From Bog-756 sp963701325 (lineage in GTDB: Bacteria; Actinomycetota; Acidimicrobiia; Acidimicrobiales; RAAP-2), in assembly GCA_963701325.1 (NCBI GenBank), contig OY969604.1, forward strand, positions 3,224,001 through 3,288,000: a stretch of 64,000 bases of DNA. Direction: 5' to 3'. The notes below the pieces were generated by a model, which saw only the letters and a program-made list of their open reading frames with translations, was not told where the DNA came from and did not search any database. Numbering within the stretch: position 1 is the first letter of the stretch; each line of letters opens with the position of its first letter. Made by a program: the position numbers and the translations under genes. This document shows, piece after piece, positions 44,287-53,951 of the stretch.

Positions 44287-44767
44287 ATGCCAGATCGCCG
44301 TACGCCATTCGATCTCGCAGGCGAAAAAGAGACCCTGCTCGAGTTTCTCGATTACCTAAGGGAGTCGATCATCCTGAAGGTTGAGGACCTGGACGAAGAA
44401 GCTGCTCGCAGATCGACGGTCCCCAGTGGCACCAGCCTTCTCGGGTTGGTCAAGCATCTGACGGTAGTCGAACTGACCTGGTTCCAGCTCGCGTTAGCCG
44501 GAATCGACACCCCATTTCCTGCCGAGGCCATCGGACCTTCGGACACCGTGGCCTCCGTGCTGGATGCCTACCGTGCCACCGTCACCGCCAACAACGCGAT
44601 CGTGGATGCCTACAATGATCTCGACCGACTGTGTGCTCGGGCACTCAGGACACCTGAACCGCTATCGCTGCGTTGGCTCCTCGTGCACATGGTGGAGGAG
44701 ACCGCGAGGCACGCCGGACACGCGGGACATCCTGCGCGAGCAAATCGACGGTCAAACGGGCCGATAG
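44287..44767 (+). CDS. DinB-family (DUF664) protein, frameshifted at the end
   Basis: A four-helix DinB protein like that at 35420: LLEFLDYLRESIILKVEDL, LLGLVKHLTVVELTWF and LRWLLVHMVEETARHAGHA. The last residues should read HADILREQIDGQTGR, but one extra G near 44726 moves this piece into the next frame; the length is one base over a multiple of three. The metal-site His residues are before the break. Confidence 0.8.
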
Positions 44768-45033
44768 ACGCTCCGACCACAGGCATCCCACAGTGTCACC
44801 GGGTGGACGGCACGTTATCCACCGACAGACTCGATCCTTGCTCGCGACCCGCGAGCTGCCCATGATCGGCCATGCGGTAGACAATTTCCAATGTGTTGGG
44901 CGTGCCACGACAGGCGAGCAAACCGGCTCCTACCGCGCCATCTGGTTGGACGATGGAGGCCTCCGGCCGATTTCACTCAAGATCCCGGTAGAACTGTTTT
45001 GGGACGTAGGTGGGATCGAACGGAGAGAGTGCC

Positions 45034-45873
45034 ATGCCGAAGACTTGGTTCATCACTGGAAGCTCAAGGGGCTTTGGAAGGCAGATCGCGGAAGCGGCAC
45101 TCGAGCGCGGGCATCAGGTGGTGGCTACGGCCCGGAGCCCTGAACAACTCGATGATCTTGTGGAGATTTACCAGGAGCGAGCATTATCGCTTGCGCTCGA
45201 CGTCGCCGATTCGGCGGCTGCGTCGAAAGCTGTCGAATCGGCTATTGGACGCTTTGGTTCTCTCGACATCGTCGTCAACAACGCGGGCTATGCCGACAGT
45301 GCTCCCATCGAAGAGATGTCCGAAGAGAGTTTCCGTCGTCAGATCGAAACAAATCTCTTCGGGGTGGTCAACGTCACCAAGGCGGCGCTGCCCTATTTTC
45401 ACCGACAACGATCGGGGCATTTTCTTCAGTTCTCGTCCATCGGTGGCCGCGTGGGAGGAACGCCCGGCATGGGTGCCTATCAGACGGCAAAGTTTGCGGT
45501 GGAAGGGTTCTCGGAGGTGCTGAAGGCCGAAGTCAAGCCACTCGGCGTCAAAGTGACAATCATCGAGCCGGGCGGCTTCAGTACGGATTGGGGAGGCTCA
45601 TCGATGAGGACGTCGAGGGTCGGAGCTGACTACGACGAAACCGTCGGGGCCATGAATCGGTTCCGAGAGTCCACAGTCGCCACCTGGCGTGGTGATCCAC
45701 GAAGGGCGGCCAACATCATCCTCGATCTGGTTGACCTCGAAGAGCCTCCACTCCGTTTGCTGCTCGGGGGTGGGGCAGTGGAGTCGGCCGAAAAGTCCTC
45801 GCGCGAGCGAGCCGCTGAAGCCGAGCAGTGGGCTGAGGTCAGCAGGTCGGCAGACTTCCCCGAAGGAGAATAG
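45034..45873 (+). CDS. SDR family oxidoreductase
   Basis: A 279-residue classical SDR: TGSSRGFGRQ, NNAGYAD, the FSSIGGRVG strand and catalytic YQTAK, then a Pro-Gly loop IIEPGGFSTDWGG. The subgroup is often annotated as an oxidoreductase of aldehydes or ketones with NADP. It stands alone with a GAGAGAG ribosome binding site. Substrate unknown. Confidence 0.88.
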   Translation: MPKTWFITGSSRGFGRQIAEAALERGHQVVATARSPEQLDDLVEIYQERALSLALDVADSAAASKAVESAIGRFGSLDIVVNNAGYADSAPIEEMSEESFRRQIETNLFGVVNVTKAALPYFHRQRSGHFLQFSSIGGRVGGTPGMGAYQTAKFAVEGFSEVLKAEVKPLGVKVTIIEPGGFSTDWGGSSMRTSRVGADYDETVGAMNRFRESTVATWRGDPRRAANIILDLVDLEEPPLRLLLGGGAVESAEKSSRERAAEAEQWAEVSRSADFPEGE

Positions 45874-46023
45874 GCCCGATCCCTCCACCGAACCTCGGGT
45901 TTCCGGGAACCCTCTCTGATCTCCGGGAGAGTGTCACACCCCGACACCTCCGGGCGTGGGCATGAACAGCAGGAGGGTATCGTCAACTGACGACTCGGAC
46001 GAGCAGGGTGGTGGAGGTATCAG

Positions 46024-46362
46024 GTGGCTAAGTTCATCACGATCGGGTACGGCGACGAATCGGATTACGAACGCACGAGAGCGGACCTGAAGGACGCCGC
46101 CCATGCACACGATGCATGGCTCGTTGAGCGTGGCGCAATCGCCGGCATTGCGGGCACTCCCATCCAAGTGAGGAACCACGAGGACAGCGGAACCCGCACT
46201 GATCAGGTCGCCTACATGCACTCCGACCTACCCATTGCGGGCTTTGCGTTGATCGAGGCAAGCAACCCGGAAGAGGCCGTCGAACTCGTAGCAAAGACTC
46301 CATGCGCGATTGCCTACGGAGTGGTCGAGGTTTGGCCCCTGATTGTTCCATCCCATCCCTAA
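46024..46362 (+). CDS. YciI-like (DGPF-related) protein
   Basis: A 112-residue alpha/beta protein: MAKFITIGYGDESDYERT, then LVERGAIAGIAGTPIQVRN and PIAGFALIEASNPEEAVELV. This is the ferredoxin-like fold of YciI-related proteins associated with actinobacterial ECF sigma factors or used as small enzymes. GTG 46024 follows GGTGGAGG. No sigma factor gene is adjacent. Confidence 0.7.
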   Translation: MAKFITIGYGDESDYERTRADLKDAAHAHDAWLVERGAIAGIAGTPIQVRNHEDSGTRTDQVAYMHSDLPIAGFALIEASNPEEAVELVAKTPCAIAYGVVEVWPLIVPSHP

Positions 46363-46473
46363 GAATATTGTGCAAGCCATTGCTGGCCGGGACTTCGGCA
46401 CGTCGGGATGTCTCGGAGCGTCGCTCGATCACGCTCAACGGCTGAAGCGTGTTGCAACCTATAGTTGGGGACT

Positions 46474-46938
46474 ATGAGTTATTCCGTAGATTTCGTCAAC
46501 GTGTCTCCCGTCGGTCTGGAGTCGTCACCCTTGCCGGCTGCGCTGGCCGGCCTACGAGCGAACGAGGCTCGCTACTTCAAGAACAAGTACGACCACGTCT
46601 TCACTGTTGAGCCTGCCGCCAAGGCCAAGAAAGAGATCGCCTACGTGCACCGCATCCTCGAGGAAGAGCGGGGCATCGTCATCGAGTCGCCCGCACTCGA
46701 GGCAACGACGTTCCAGGTCGAGAACATCCGCTGGACCTACGTGTTCTACAAGAGCGGGCTATCGATCAACGCGCTGTACACGCTCGACGGACCAAATCCG
46801 AAGCGGGCGGTCGGGTTCAAGCTCTCCGAAGGAATGGACATTCCGGCAGAGTTGGATTCGTTCAAGTTCGCACGCCAGAAGTCAAAGCTGGCAGGGACCA
46901 TCCGAGGCTCGTATTTCGTGATCAAGGGTGAGTATTGA
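46474..46938 (+). CDS. Hypothetical protein
   Basis: A 154-residue protein with normal composition (GLRANEARYFKNKYDHVF, IRWTYVFYKSGLSINALY, KSKLAGTIRGSYFVIKGEY) and no signal peptide or membrane helix. Predicted mixed alpha/beta. I do not recognise the family. It starts at ATG 46474 after a weak GGGG site. Confidence 0.65.
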   Translation: MSYSVDFVNVSPVGLESSPLPAALAGLRANEARYFKNKYDHVFTVEPAAKAKKEIAYVHRILEEERGIVIESPALEATTFQVENIRWTYVFYKSGLSINALYTLDGPNPKRAVGFKLSEGMDIPAELDSFKFARQKSKLAGTIRGSYFVIKGEY

Positions 46939-47127
46939 GTTGAGCCTAGAGGCCGTCGGATCGGCCGGTCGCCGGTCACGGTCCAGCCTGGTCCGAGAGC
47001 CGAGTCACCGGCCACATCTATGCGCCTGGTCAGTGCGACGTGACGCACCGTTGGCCTGACCAGTGGTTCTCGCCTTGAGCGGTAGGGAATGCCACCTGAA
47101 CCGTGCGTCAGTCCCGCCTTCCGATCG

Positions 47128-47448
47128 CTAGACGACGTTGTCGACCTGCTCTACTCGCAGCCCACACTCAACGAGCGCGGAGACCAGGAGGTCATGACTG
47201 CAACTGAAGAACCTGAAACAGGCGCTGCTGCCGTCTGTCCGACCGAAAAGCACTCTATGTCCGTCAGTCTTCACCGAGGTGATCTGCCCGAGCGGTGAGT
47301 GCCACTCCGACCGGAGGGGAAAGGTCGAGATGAGCTCCACGCCGTCCTTTCCGATCGAGATCCGGGCAAAGGGCCAACTGGTGGCGACACTACCAAATGC
47401 CGTTGGTACGGAGAGGCGAATTCCCGTGAAGGTCTGTTGGGTCACCAC
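47128..47448 (-). CDS. Hypothetical PH/GRAM-like protein
   Basis: A 106-residue protein with beta-rich pattern (GIRLSVPTAFGSVATSWPF, ARISIGKDGVELIST, GQITSVKTDGHRVLF) and a final helix (LLVSALVECGLRVEQV), compatible with a small pleckstrin-homology-type domain. No family is assigned with certainty. Confidence 0.55.
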   Translation of the reverse strand: MVTQQTFTGIRLSVPTAFGSVATSWPFARISIGKDGVELISTFPLRSEWHSPLGQITSVKTDGHRVLFGRTDGSSACFRFFSCSHDLLVSALVECGLRVEQVDNVV

Positions 47449-47619
47449 GCCGATCGATGCTAATGGTCGATAACGATTCGAACGTCCAACACCGGGAGTA
47501 AGGCGCTACACAAACAAGATCAGGTGGTGGAGACGAGACGCGCTCGCCCCCAACCTGTGAGAATCTCGCGGGCAGGCGAAGAGTGAGGGATCGGTGGATC
47601 GCGCAAGGAGAGGAGAACG

Positions 47620-47910
47620 ATGATTGGTGTCAGTGTTGTATTCGACTACGACGGCGAGTTCGATCGCTCGCGGGTCATCGACGTGGCCAAGAATGCGCGA
47701 GCGATCTTCGAAGGTCTGCCAGGTCTGCGCTTCAAGTTCTTCACCTTGGACGAGAGGCAACAACGAGCGATGAACATCTACGTATGGGACTCGAAGGAGG
47801 CGGCAGAGGCGTTCTTCACAGAGGAGATTCGGGAGAGGGTGACTGGACTCTACGGAGTACCACCGAGCGTGAGCTTCTTGGAGATTGCTGAAATCGTGGA
47901 TAACTCGTAG
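47620..47910 (+). CDS. ABM/YdhR-like dimeric alpha-beta barrel protein
   Basis: A 96-residue protein (MIGVSVVFDYDGEFDRSRV, GLPGLRFKFFTLDERQQ, YVWDSKEAAEAFFTEEIRERV) typical of the ferredoxin-like mono-oxygenase/YdhR group. AAGGAGAGGAG precedes ATG 47620. It may handle a small aromatic or simply bind one. Confidence 0.78.
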   Translation: MIGVSVVFDYDGEFDRSRVIDVAKNARAIFEGLPGLRFKFFTLDERQQRAMNIYVWDSKEAAEAFFTEEIRERVTGLYGVPPSVSFLEIAEIVDNS

Positions 47911-48175
47911 TTTCTGGAGAGGTCGACGGCCTCTGGTGCCCCTGATCGCCGGGGTCAGCGGCGGCTATCGGGTGTGATCGGCACTCGCGCGTTCCCCCGC
48001 GTTGCTCGGCAGTCTGCGCGGCTACTTCCAGCCAGCATCTCAGAAGGAGGCCGAGCATCCAGGCGTGTGGGGTGATGGTGATGGGCGAACCAAACACGAC
48101 CCCGTTCTGGCTCATCTCGATCGCGCATCCCGATCTCTCGAGCATTGGTCGCCATCGCTCTGTTATCTTGCCCTG

Positions 48176-49321
48176 ATGGCTGAGCACGTTGTCGTTCTAG
48201 GAGCCGGATTCGGCGGCCTCGAGCTCGTTAGTGGGCTTTCCGAGGCGATCCCCGACAAGGTGCGCATAACGCTCATCGACAAGGCCGATGCCTTCATGTT
48301 TGGCTTTTCGAAGCTCGATGTAATGTTCGGACGCCGCCAGGTATCCGAAGTGTGGAACCCGTATCAAGGAATCGACAAGCCGGGAGTTGAATTCCGCCAA
48401 GAGACAGTGACGGCGATCGATCCCACGCATCGCCGAGTCGTCACCGACGTCGCTGCCTACGATGCCGATATCCTCGTCGTGGCACTCGGAGCCGACTATG
48501 ACGTGGCAGCGACGCCGGGACTCGCAGAGGATGGATTCGAGTTCTACTCGTTCGCCGGCGCCGAGCGAGCCCGAGACGCGCTCCTCGCGTTCAACAACGG
48601 TGGTGCCGTCGTCGTGGGTGTGCTCGGTCCATTCTTCAAGTGCCCCGGAGCACCGGTCGAGACCGCCCTCCTTGTCGACAACTACCTCGCTCGGCGCGGA
48701 CTCCGCGAGGCGTCCACCATTCATCTCGTCAGTCCGATGCCCGCTCCCATTCCGATCTCGCAGAAGACATCATCGGCGCTGACGGCCATCCTCGATGAGC
48801 GCGGTATCGAGTACTGGCCCGGATCTAAGGTGAACCGGCTCGACCCCGAGCGCCATGTCGCCCATCTCGACGACGGGCGTGTGCTGCCCTACGACCTCTT
48901 CCTGGGTATCCCGGTGCATTGCTGTCCCGAGGTTGTCGTCACATCCGAGCTCGTCGAGGATGGGTGGATCCCGGTCGATCCGGCCACCTTCGCTACGAAG
49001 TTCCCCAACGTGTACGCAGTCGGCGACATAACGAGCGCACCCGTGCCACGCGCAGGGGGAATTGCCGAGGGCGAAGCGGCGACTGTCGCTCGAGTCCTCA
49101 TCGCCAAGCTCAAAGACGACAACGATCCCCCTCCATACGATGGCTCAGCGGGGTGCTATGTGGAGCTGGGCAACGACCTCGTGGGACGGATCGATGTCAA
49201 CTTCCTGTCGTACGACACCCCGGTGGCAAAGTTCACCGCTCCGAGTGCTGCACTGGCGGAGGAGAAGCAAGCGTGGGAGTCCACGCGAGTCCGGCGATGG
49301 TTCGGACCGAACATCTCCTGA
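48176..49321 (+). CDS. SQR-like FAD/NAD(P)-binding oxidoreductase
   Basis: A 381-residue flavoprotein: VVVLGAGFGGLE, the second nucleotide-binding region VVVGVLGPFFKCPGAP and C-terminal NVYAVGDITSAP. The order and the Cys after FFK match the sulfide:quinone-reductase-like group. A second Cys pair, HCC, lies near residue 250. Sulfide or another thiol may be the reductant, but SQR identity needs the exact Cys pattern. No heavy-metal or sulfur genes are adjacent. Confidence 0.8.
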   Translation: MAEHVVVLGAGFGGLELVSGLSEAIPDKVRITLIDKADAFMFGFSKLDVMFGRRQVSEVWNPYQGIDKPGVEFRQETVTAIDPTHRRVVTDVAAYDADILVVALGADYDVAATPGLAEDGFEFYSFAGAERARDALLAFNNGGAVVVGVLGPFFKCPGAPVETALLVDNYLARRGLREASTIHLVSPMPAPIPISQKTSSALTAILDERGIEYWPGSKVNRLDPERHVAHLDDGRVLPYDLFLGIPVHCCPEVVVTSELVEDGWIPVDPATFATKFPNVYAVGDITSAPVPRAGGIAEGEAATVARVLIAKLKDDNDPPPYDGSAGCYVELGNDLVGRIDVNFLSYDTPVAKFTAPSAALAEEKQAWESTRVRRWFGPNIS

Positions 49322-49552
49322 CCATTGTGATGTGTGAGGCTCGGATCAGCACCTGCGAGGCGAGTGGTCCGAACCACGTCACCCCCCATGTGTACCAGCT
49401 GGTCCAGGTGCCCCGGGTCGTAGGGAGACATACTGTGGCATGGAGACCCGGAGGGCCAACCCGGATGAAGCAGCATCTCTAGCAGCGCATTCGTCTGACC
49501 CGGCGGGAGTCCTCCCGTGGGGTCGGATCCAGGCGCGCGGACCACTGACCAG

Positions 49553-50302
49553 TCAGGACTGGGGCGTGACGATCACCCCCAGTTTGCCGTGCGTGATGAC
49601 GGTCTCCAGGGCCTTGTCCTTCGTGAATTCCACGAGGGCCTCGTAGGCACCCTCCCAGAGGCCACCCTGCTCGCAGTCATCGATGACGATGATTCCGCCC
49701 GGAGACATGAGGTCGTAGATGGCATTGAGGGCCAACAGCACTGGCCGGTACAGGTCGAGATCGACCAGAACCATCCGAAATGGCGAGATCTTCGCGTAAT
49801 CGAACGTACTGGCATCTGCTTGGAAGGACGTGACCCGTGTAACGCCATTTCGCCGCATCGTCCGATCGAACCTGGCTTTGCTATTTCCTCGGAACACAGG
49901 CGCATACCAATAGTCGCGACCGAGTGCATGTTCGCTCTCGAGGTCCTCCCTGGTAAAGCCACTGAAGGTATCGACGGCAACGTAGTCGACAGCCATACCA
50001 AGGGTATCGATGTGACGATTGAGAAAGACGGTCGTTTTTCCCGTCGCACATCCCACTTCTAGGATCGAGCCAGGGATATCAGCAACGTTCGTGATCTGTT
50101 CGCAGAGAAATGCGAGCTGTGCCGGCGAGAACATGTAGTCATATCTGTAGTCGAACAGATCGCCGATGATTGGAATCTGGAATACGACTTTTTTTAAGCC
50201 GAAGTAGAGGTCTCTGATGACTGGAGTCCGGTATGTGAGCCATTTCGTCCGCTGGCGTAGCGCCGACAAAATGTGCCGGCCTTCTTCCCGAATACGCGTC
50301 AT
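49553..50302 (-). CDS. TylF/MycF-like O-methyltransferase family protein
   Basis: A 249-residue SAM methyltransferase. Motif I is SILEVGCATGKTTVFL, then VDYVAVDTFSGF, and the metal-binding part MVLVDLDLYRPVLLALNAIY and GIIVIDDCEQGG matches the TylF family (macrocin O-methyltransferase and surface-polysaccharide methyltransferases). It probably methylates a sugar. The region is AT-richer than its surroundings. It begins at ATG 50302. Confidence 0.83.
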   Translation of the reverse strand: MTRIREEGRHILSALRQRTKWLTYRTPVIRDLYFGLKKVVFQIPIIGDLFDYRYDYMFSPAQLAFLCEQITNVADIPGSILEVGCATGKTTVFLNRHIDTLGMAVDYVAVDTFSGFTREDLESEHALGRDYWYAPVFRGNSKARFDRTMRRNGVTRVTSFQADASTFDYAKISPFRMVLVDLDLYRPVLLALNAIYDLMSPGGIIVIDDCEQGGLWEGAYEALVEFTKDKALETVITHGKLGVIVTPQS

Positions 50303-50843
50303 CCGCTCAATCTACTCCACCCGCTGGGCTCTTCATTTGGGAGAAGTTCGGCTTCTTGAATCTGTACTTGCACAGTGCAGGGGACAGCAGGGGAGACGGT
50401 CGCTTGCCTCAGACTCGGGACGGTCAGTGCTCCTCGACCGGTCATGTTGGCTCCGCCATCCCGGTGCCAAGTGAGTCTGTGGGTGGTTCAGGTTCGCGGA
50501 CCAGCGTCGTCCTGCACGGTCGAGTTGTGAACAACCACGGCTGAACTCCTGACTCGTCCACCTCGCACATCCGACAGGTCGGTGGGGCGGTGATTGCCGT
50601 GTCGAGCAGGTCACGTCCGTCCGCATCAGTCAGGATCTCCGTACTGCGAAGCTGACACGGCCAGCCGCACGGATGGCCCAAGGTTGGCTGAGATCTTCTT
50701 CGTCGGCGCACCCCCTCGGCCTCGCTCCCACATCCCCTGACAGAGGCAAGGCTCAGGTACCCCATGGCCACCTCGGCGCGCCCCGTCCACGCCGAGGTGG
50801 CCACCCCGAGGTATCCCGGCGCCTGGCTCTGTACGCTGGCCCG
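50303..50843. other. 541-bp gap with no confident gene
   Basis: The only suggestive frame is on the minus strand (stop at 50442), with HPCGWPC and CRMCEVDESG, which could be a small zinc-binding protein, but no start with a ribosome binding site was found. Composition rises here towards that of region 3, so this gap may be the right border of the accessory block. Confidence 0.4.
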
Positions 50844-51830
50844 ATGATCCTCGACAAGCACACCCTTGCAGGCTCGGATGTCACCGTTCCCGCCCTCGGG
50901 GTCGGAACCTGGGCGTGGGGCGACAAGTCCACCTGGGGCATGGACGGCTATGACACCAATCTGACCCGCGACTCGATCCGGGAGGCCTGGGAGGCGTCGA
51001 TCGACGCAGGGGTGACGCTCTTCGACACCGCCGAGATCTACGGCCGAGGAGAGAGCGAACGGATCATCGGCGGGCTGTTGGCAAAGGACCCTGGTCGGGC
51101 TACATCGGTGGTCGTGGCAACCAAGTTCATGCCGTCACCGTGGAAGGTGAATGTTCGCGGCGCGCTGCTCACCTCGCTGCGGGCCTCCCTCGACCGCCTC
51201 GGTGTGGCTGTGGTCGACCTGTACCAGATCCACGGACCGGTCAGCCTCCGGTCCCACGCCGCGATGGCTGAGGCGTTGGCTGCCGCGCATCAGATGGGGC
51301 TGGTCAGGGCAGTCGGCGTGTCCAACTATTCGGTCAAGGAGACCCGGTCCATCGCCGCCGAGCTCGAACGGCGCGGGCTCCGGTTGGCCACCAACCAGAT
51401 CGAGTTCTCCTTGCTCAGACGATCCCCGGAGACCGGCGGGCTGCTGGCCACGTGTACCGAGCTGGGCGTCCTGCCGCTTGCCTACTCGCCCATCGGCCAG
51501 GGTCGCCTGACCGGCAAGTATTCAGCCGCAAATCCTCCGCCAGGAAAGCGGACCTTCTCCAACCACCCGATGGCGGTGGTCGATGCCGTCGTCGACGAGC
51601 TGCGCGCCATCGGCGAGCGTCACGGGGGGAAGCTACCGAGCCAGGTAGCCCTCAATTGGGTGATGAGCAAGGGGGCGGTGCCGATCCCCGGGGCCAAGAA
51701 CCGGAAGCAGGCCGAGGAGAACGCCGGAGCATTGGGATGGGAGCTCGGCCAGGACGACATGGCGCGGCTCGACGAGGCAGCGCTCCCGGGTATCCGGAAT
51801 CTCTCGAGCCGGTTCTGGCAGCACGGTTGA
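50844..51830 (+). CDS. Aldo/keto reductase
   Basis: A 328-residue (beta/alpha)8 AKR. The active site is LFDTAEIYGRGESE (Asp, Tyr), VATKFMPS (Lys) and YQIHGP (His). The phosphate-binding C-terminal part AVPIPGAKNRKQAEEN suits NADP(H). The closest types are the plant and bacterial pyridoxal-reductase-like or Tas-like AKRs; substrate unknown. It is followed by a strong terminator. Confidence 0.9.
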   Translation: MILDKHTLAGSDVTVPALGVGTWAWGDKSTWGMDGYDTNLTRDSIREAWEASIDAGVTLFDTAEIYGRGESERIIGGLLAKDPGRATSVVVATKFMPSPWKVNVRGALLTSLRASLDRLGVAVVDLYQIHGPVSLRSHAAMAEALAAAHQMGLVRAVGVSNYSVKETRSIAAELERRGLRLATNQIEFSLLRRSPETGGLLATCTELGVLPLAYSPIGQGRLTGKYSAANPPPGKRTFSNHPMAVVDAVVDELRAIGERHGGKLPSQVALNWVMSKGAVPIPGAKNRKQAEENAGALGWELGQDDMARLDEAALPGIRNLSSRFWQHG

Positions 51831-51834
51831 ACCG

Positions 51835-51868
51835 GACCGACCCCGGGCGTAACGCCCGGGGCCGGTCA
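51835..51868. terminator. Bidirectional hairpin terminator
   Basis: CCCCGGGCG (51841-51849), loop TAA, CGCCCGGGG (51853-51861), with outer GACCG/CGGTC pairs. It lies between the convergent AKR and secreted-protein genes. Confidence 0.7.
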
Positions 51869-51926
51869 CGATGTTCGGCGATCGGGGCACCGCGAGCGTG
51901 CCCGATGCGGTCCGGATCGGGCTCGG

Positions 51927-52571
51927 TCAGCAGACCCCGTCGCTCGCGGGAGCGGGCGCGACGTTCGTGACGACTGAGTAGTCGGGGATGCCCAGGGATG
52001 CGACTCCGTTCCCGTACTGGAGGGTACCGCCGACCGGGCTGAGCTTCGCCTCGACGTTGGCGATCAGACTGTCGTCACCCGGTGTCACGCCTTCGTCGGG
52101 GAGTGTGGCCTTGGCATTGATCCATCCTCGGCCAGGTACCAGCGCGCCGGCAGCGGGAAGGCCCTGGGTGACCAGGATGAGTTTGCCCGAGAAGATGGGT
52201 CCCGTTGACGCTGGACCAATGCCGACGGTCGCGGTCAGCACGCCGCGCATGGTCTTCAGATTGACCGTCCACACGATGGCGGAGAGGGTCAGCGGGCTGT
52301 TCGCCGGAATGGGGTAGTCGGTCGGATCGGGGAGTATCTGGTTCACCGGACCGGTGAATGGCCCACCCGTGTAGGTGATGTAGGTCATTGCGTCCTCACC
52401 GGTGCAGCGGGCCGCAGTGAGCGTCGGACCCTGGAGGTTGATCACCTTGACGTTTGCCCGATCGATCTCCGGTGTCCCGGGTGTCGACTGGGCATGGGCG
52501 ACCAACCCACCGGTGAGCACTCCTAACGATGAGCACACCACCGCGAGAGCAACAACAAATCGTGTCTTCAT
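51927..52571 (-). CDS. Secreted hypothetical protein
   Basis: A 214-residue protein with a signal peptide (MKTRFVVALAVVCSSLGVLTG, cleavage after AHAQS) and a mature part of beta character (ARCTGEDAMTYITYTG, LSAIVWTVNLKTMRGVLTA). Two Cys, one near the N-terminus and one as the last residue, could form a disulfide. GGAGG lies seven bases before ATG 52571. No family recognised. Confidence 0.7.
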   Translation of the reverse strand: MKTRFVVALAVVCSSLGVLTGGLVAHAQSTPGTPEIDRANVKVINLQGPTLTAARCTGEDAMTYITYTGGPFTGPVNQILPDPTDYPIPANSPLTLSAIVWTVNLKTMRGVLTATVGIGPASTGPIFSGKLILVTQGLPAAGALVPGRGWINAKATLPDEGVTPGDDSLIANVEAKLSPVGGTLQYGNGVASLGIPDYSVVTNVAPAPASDGVC

Positions 52572-52796
52572 GGACGTACCTCCGCTTGGTTGAGCGGCCC
52601 GGCGAGGTTGGTGGGCCGCGGGATCATGAAGGCGCGCATCGCGCCGTGTCACCCCTCGTCCGCCCCACCTGCATCCTCCTGCCGACTCGATGGGAAGTCA
52701 AGGAGATAGGTCGTCGTGTTCGACCATCGCTGTCCTCTTCTGCGGCACGTCACAGGGAGTTCACTCGTGCCACCGTCGGTCACCCGGGTAGAACCG

Positions 52797-53147
52797 CTAC
52801 AGCAATTCGAGGAGTCGCCCAGGTGGTCTCGCGATGACGGCTCGTCCGCCGAGCACGAAGATCGGTCTCTCCAACAGGATCGGCTGTTGGGTGATCGCTT
52901 CCAACAGTTGGTCATTCGAAGCGCCACTCAGCCCGAGTTCGCCGTAGACGGGCTCACCGGTTCGCATCATCGACCGGGGATCATCGATTCCGAGCAAGTT
53001 CATGAGTCGGTTCAGCTCGTCGACGGTGGGTGCTCTGTCGAGATAATGGACCAAGGCAGCATCGATGCCATGCTCCCTGAGCAGCGCGTCCGCCGTCCGG
53101 CATTTCGAGCAGGACGGATTGAAGTACAGAGCGGGCTCTGTTCCCAC
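52797..53147 (-). CDS. ArsC-family (glutaredoxin-type arsenate reductase-like) protein
   Basis: A 116-residue thioredoxin-fold protein beginning with YFNPSCSKCRTADALL; the Cys in NPSCSKC is the arsenate-type nucleophile. The RPIFVLGGRAVIARPP segment has the conserved R-P and R residues. It could reduce arsenate using glutaredoxin or mycoredoxin, or be an Spx/YffB-like relative. No ars operon is here. Confidence 0.85.
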   Translation of the reverse strand: MGTEPALYFNPSCSKCRTADALLREHGIDAALVHYLDRAPTVDELNRLMNLLGIDDPRSMMRTGEPVYGELGLSGASNDQLLEAITQQPILLERPIFVLGGRAVIARPPGRLLELL

Positions 53148-53167
53148 ACGGATATCCTACGGTGCTC

Positions 53168-53734
53168 TCAGGCGCCGCAATATTGCTGATCCTGACCGGC
53201 CTCACGTTCAGACGCGGTGCAGAAGTCGTACAGGCGCTGACCGCCTTCCGTCAGTTCCATGCCGAACGGCATGGTGGTGAGCAGGAATGTCGATCCCGGC
53301 CCGTAGGTTTGCTCAGCACCTGTGTCAGCATTGCTCACGAGAACAAGCCGCCCAGATGTGACCGTCACCGCCGCTTGCGACGGTGACGTGGCACTCACGC
53401 TGATCTGGGCCACCTGAGGAACACCCTCCGGAGGGGTCGCCCCCGGCCAATCGAGCTGACCTGTTCCGTCCCCGGAGATGACGATCGAACCGTCATGCGT
53501 CGACCAGGTTCCGACGAACGCTGCCAGCGAGGTCGCGGTGGTCGGAGTAGCCGCGCTCGTGGTCGGAGCGGGCATGCCTGTGGTGGTCGGGGCCGGCGCG
53601 ACCGGGGTAGTGGTTTCCGGCATTGAAGTTGTTGTGGAGATCGGTGCGTTGCTCGCGGGACTCGGCGAGCATGCGGCAACCGTGGCCGCCATGCCTGCCA
53701 GAAGCAGACCTCTGGGGAGCCGCAGCCTCCTCAC
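53168..53734 (-). CDS. Lipoprotein with Thr/Pro-rich linker
   Basis: A 188-residue protein: signal and lipobox LLLAGMAATVAAC, a 45-residue Thr/Ala/Pro spacer, then FVGTWSTHDGSIVISGDGTGQL, a small beta domain, and a Cys pair near the end (FCTASE, QYCGA). It is attached to the outer face of the membrane. GTG 53734 follows GGAGGG. An upstream open frame antisense to the SDR gene is not part of it. Confidence 0.72.
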   Translation of the reverse strand: MRRLRLPRGLLLAGMAATVAACSPSPASNAPISTTTSMPETTTPVAPAPTTTGMPAPTTSAATPTTATSLAAFVGTWSTHDGSIVISGDGTGQLDWPGATPPEGVPQVAQISVSATSPSQAAVTVTSGRLVLVSNADTGAEQTYGPGSTFLLTTMPFGMELTEGGQRLYDFCTASEREAGQDQQYCGA

Positions 53735-53951
53735 TGTGAGTCTCTCTTCCCTCCGAACAACCGGTCGCCCTCTCAACCTAGCCGTGTGTTGCGGCACCGG
53801 GGACCTGACACCGATTGGACCCCTCCCGGAGCTCCCAGGTCTCTGAGCCGAATCCCTGCGATCATCGGGCCGGGTCCGGTACCACGGTGGCACACGGTGC
53901 GATAGAAACGCCAAGGGACGCGCACACCGGCGTCCCAGGGGGAGGTTCAGA

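Noticed and set aside
44785..44805. A fourth copy of the CACATCACCGG repeat (CCCACAGTGTCACCGGGTGG)
   Set aside because: It needs an insertion to align and lies at the end of the DinB gene; similarity is too weak.
47816..48187. A 123-codon minus-strand open frame
   Set aside because: Overlaps the well-supported ABM-like gene and the start of the SQR-like gene; Arg/Ser/Pro-rich composition.
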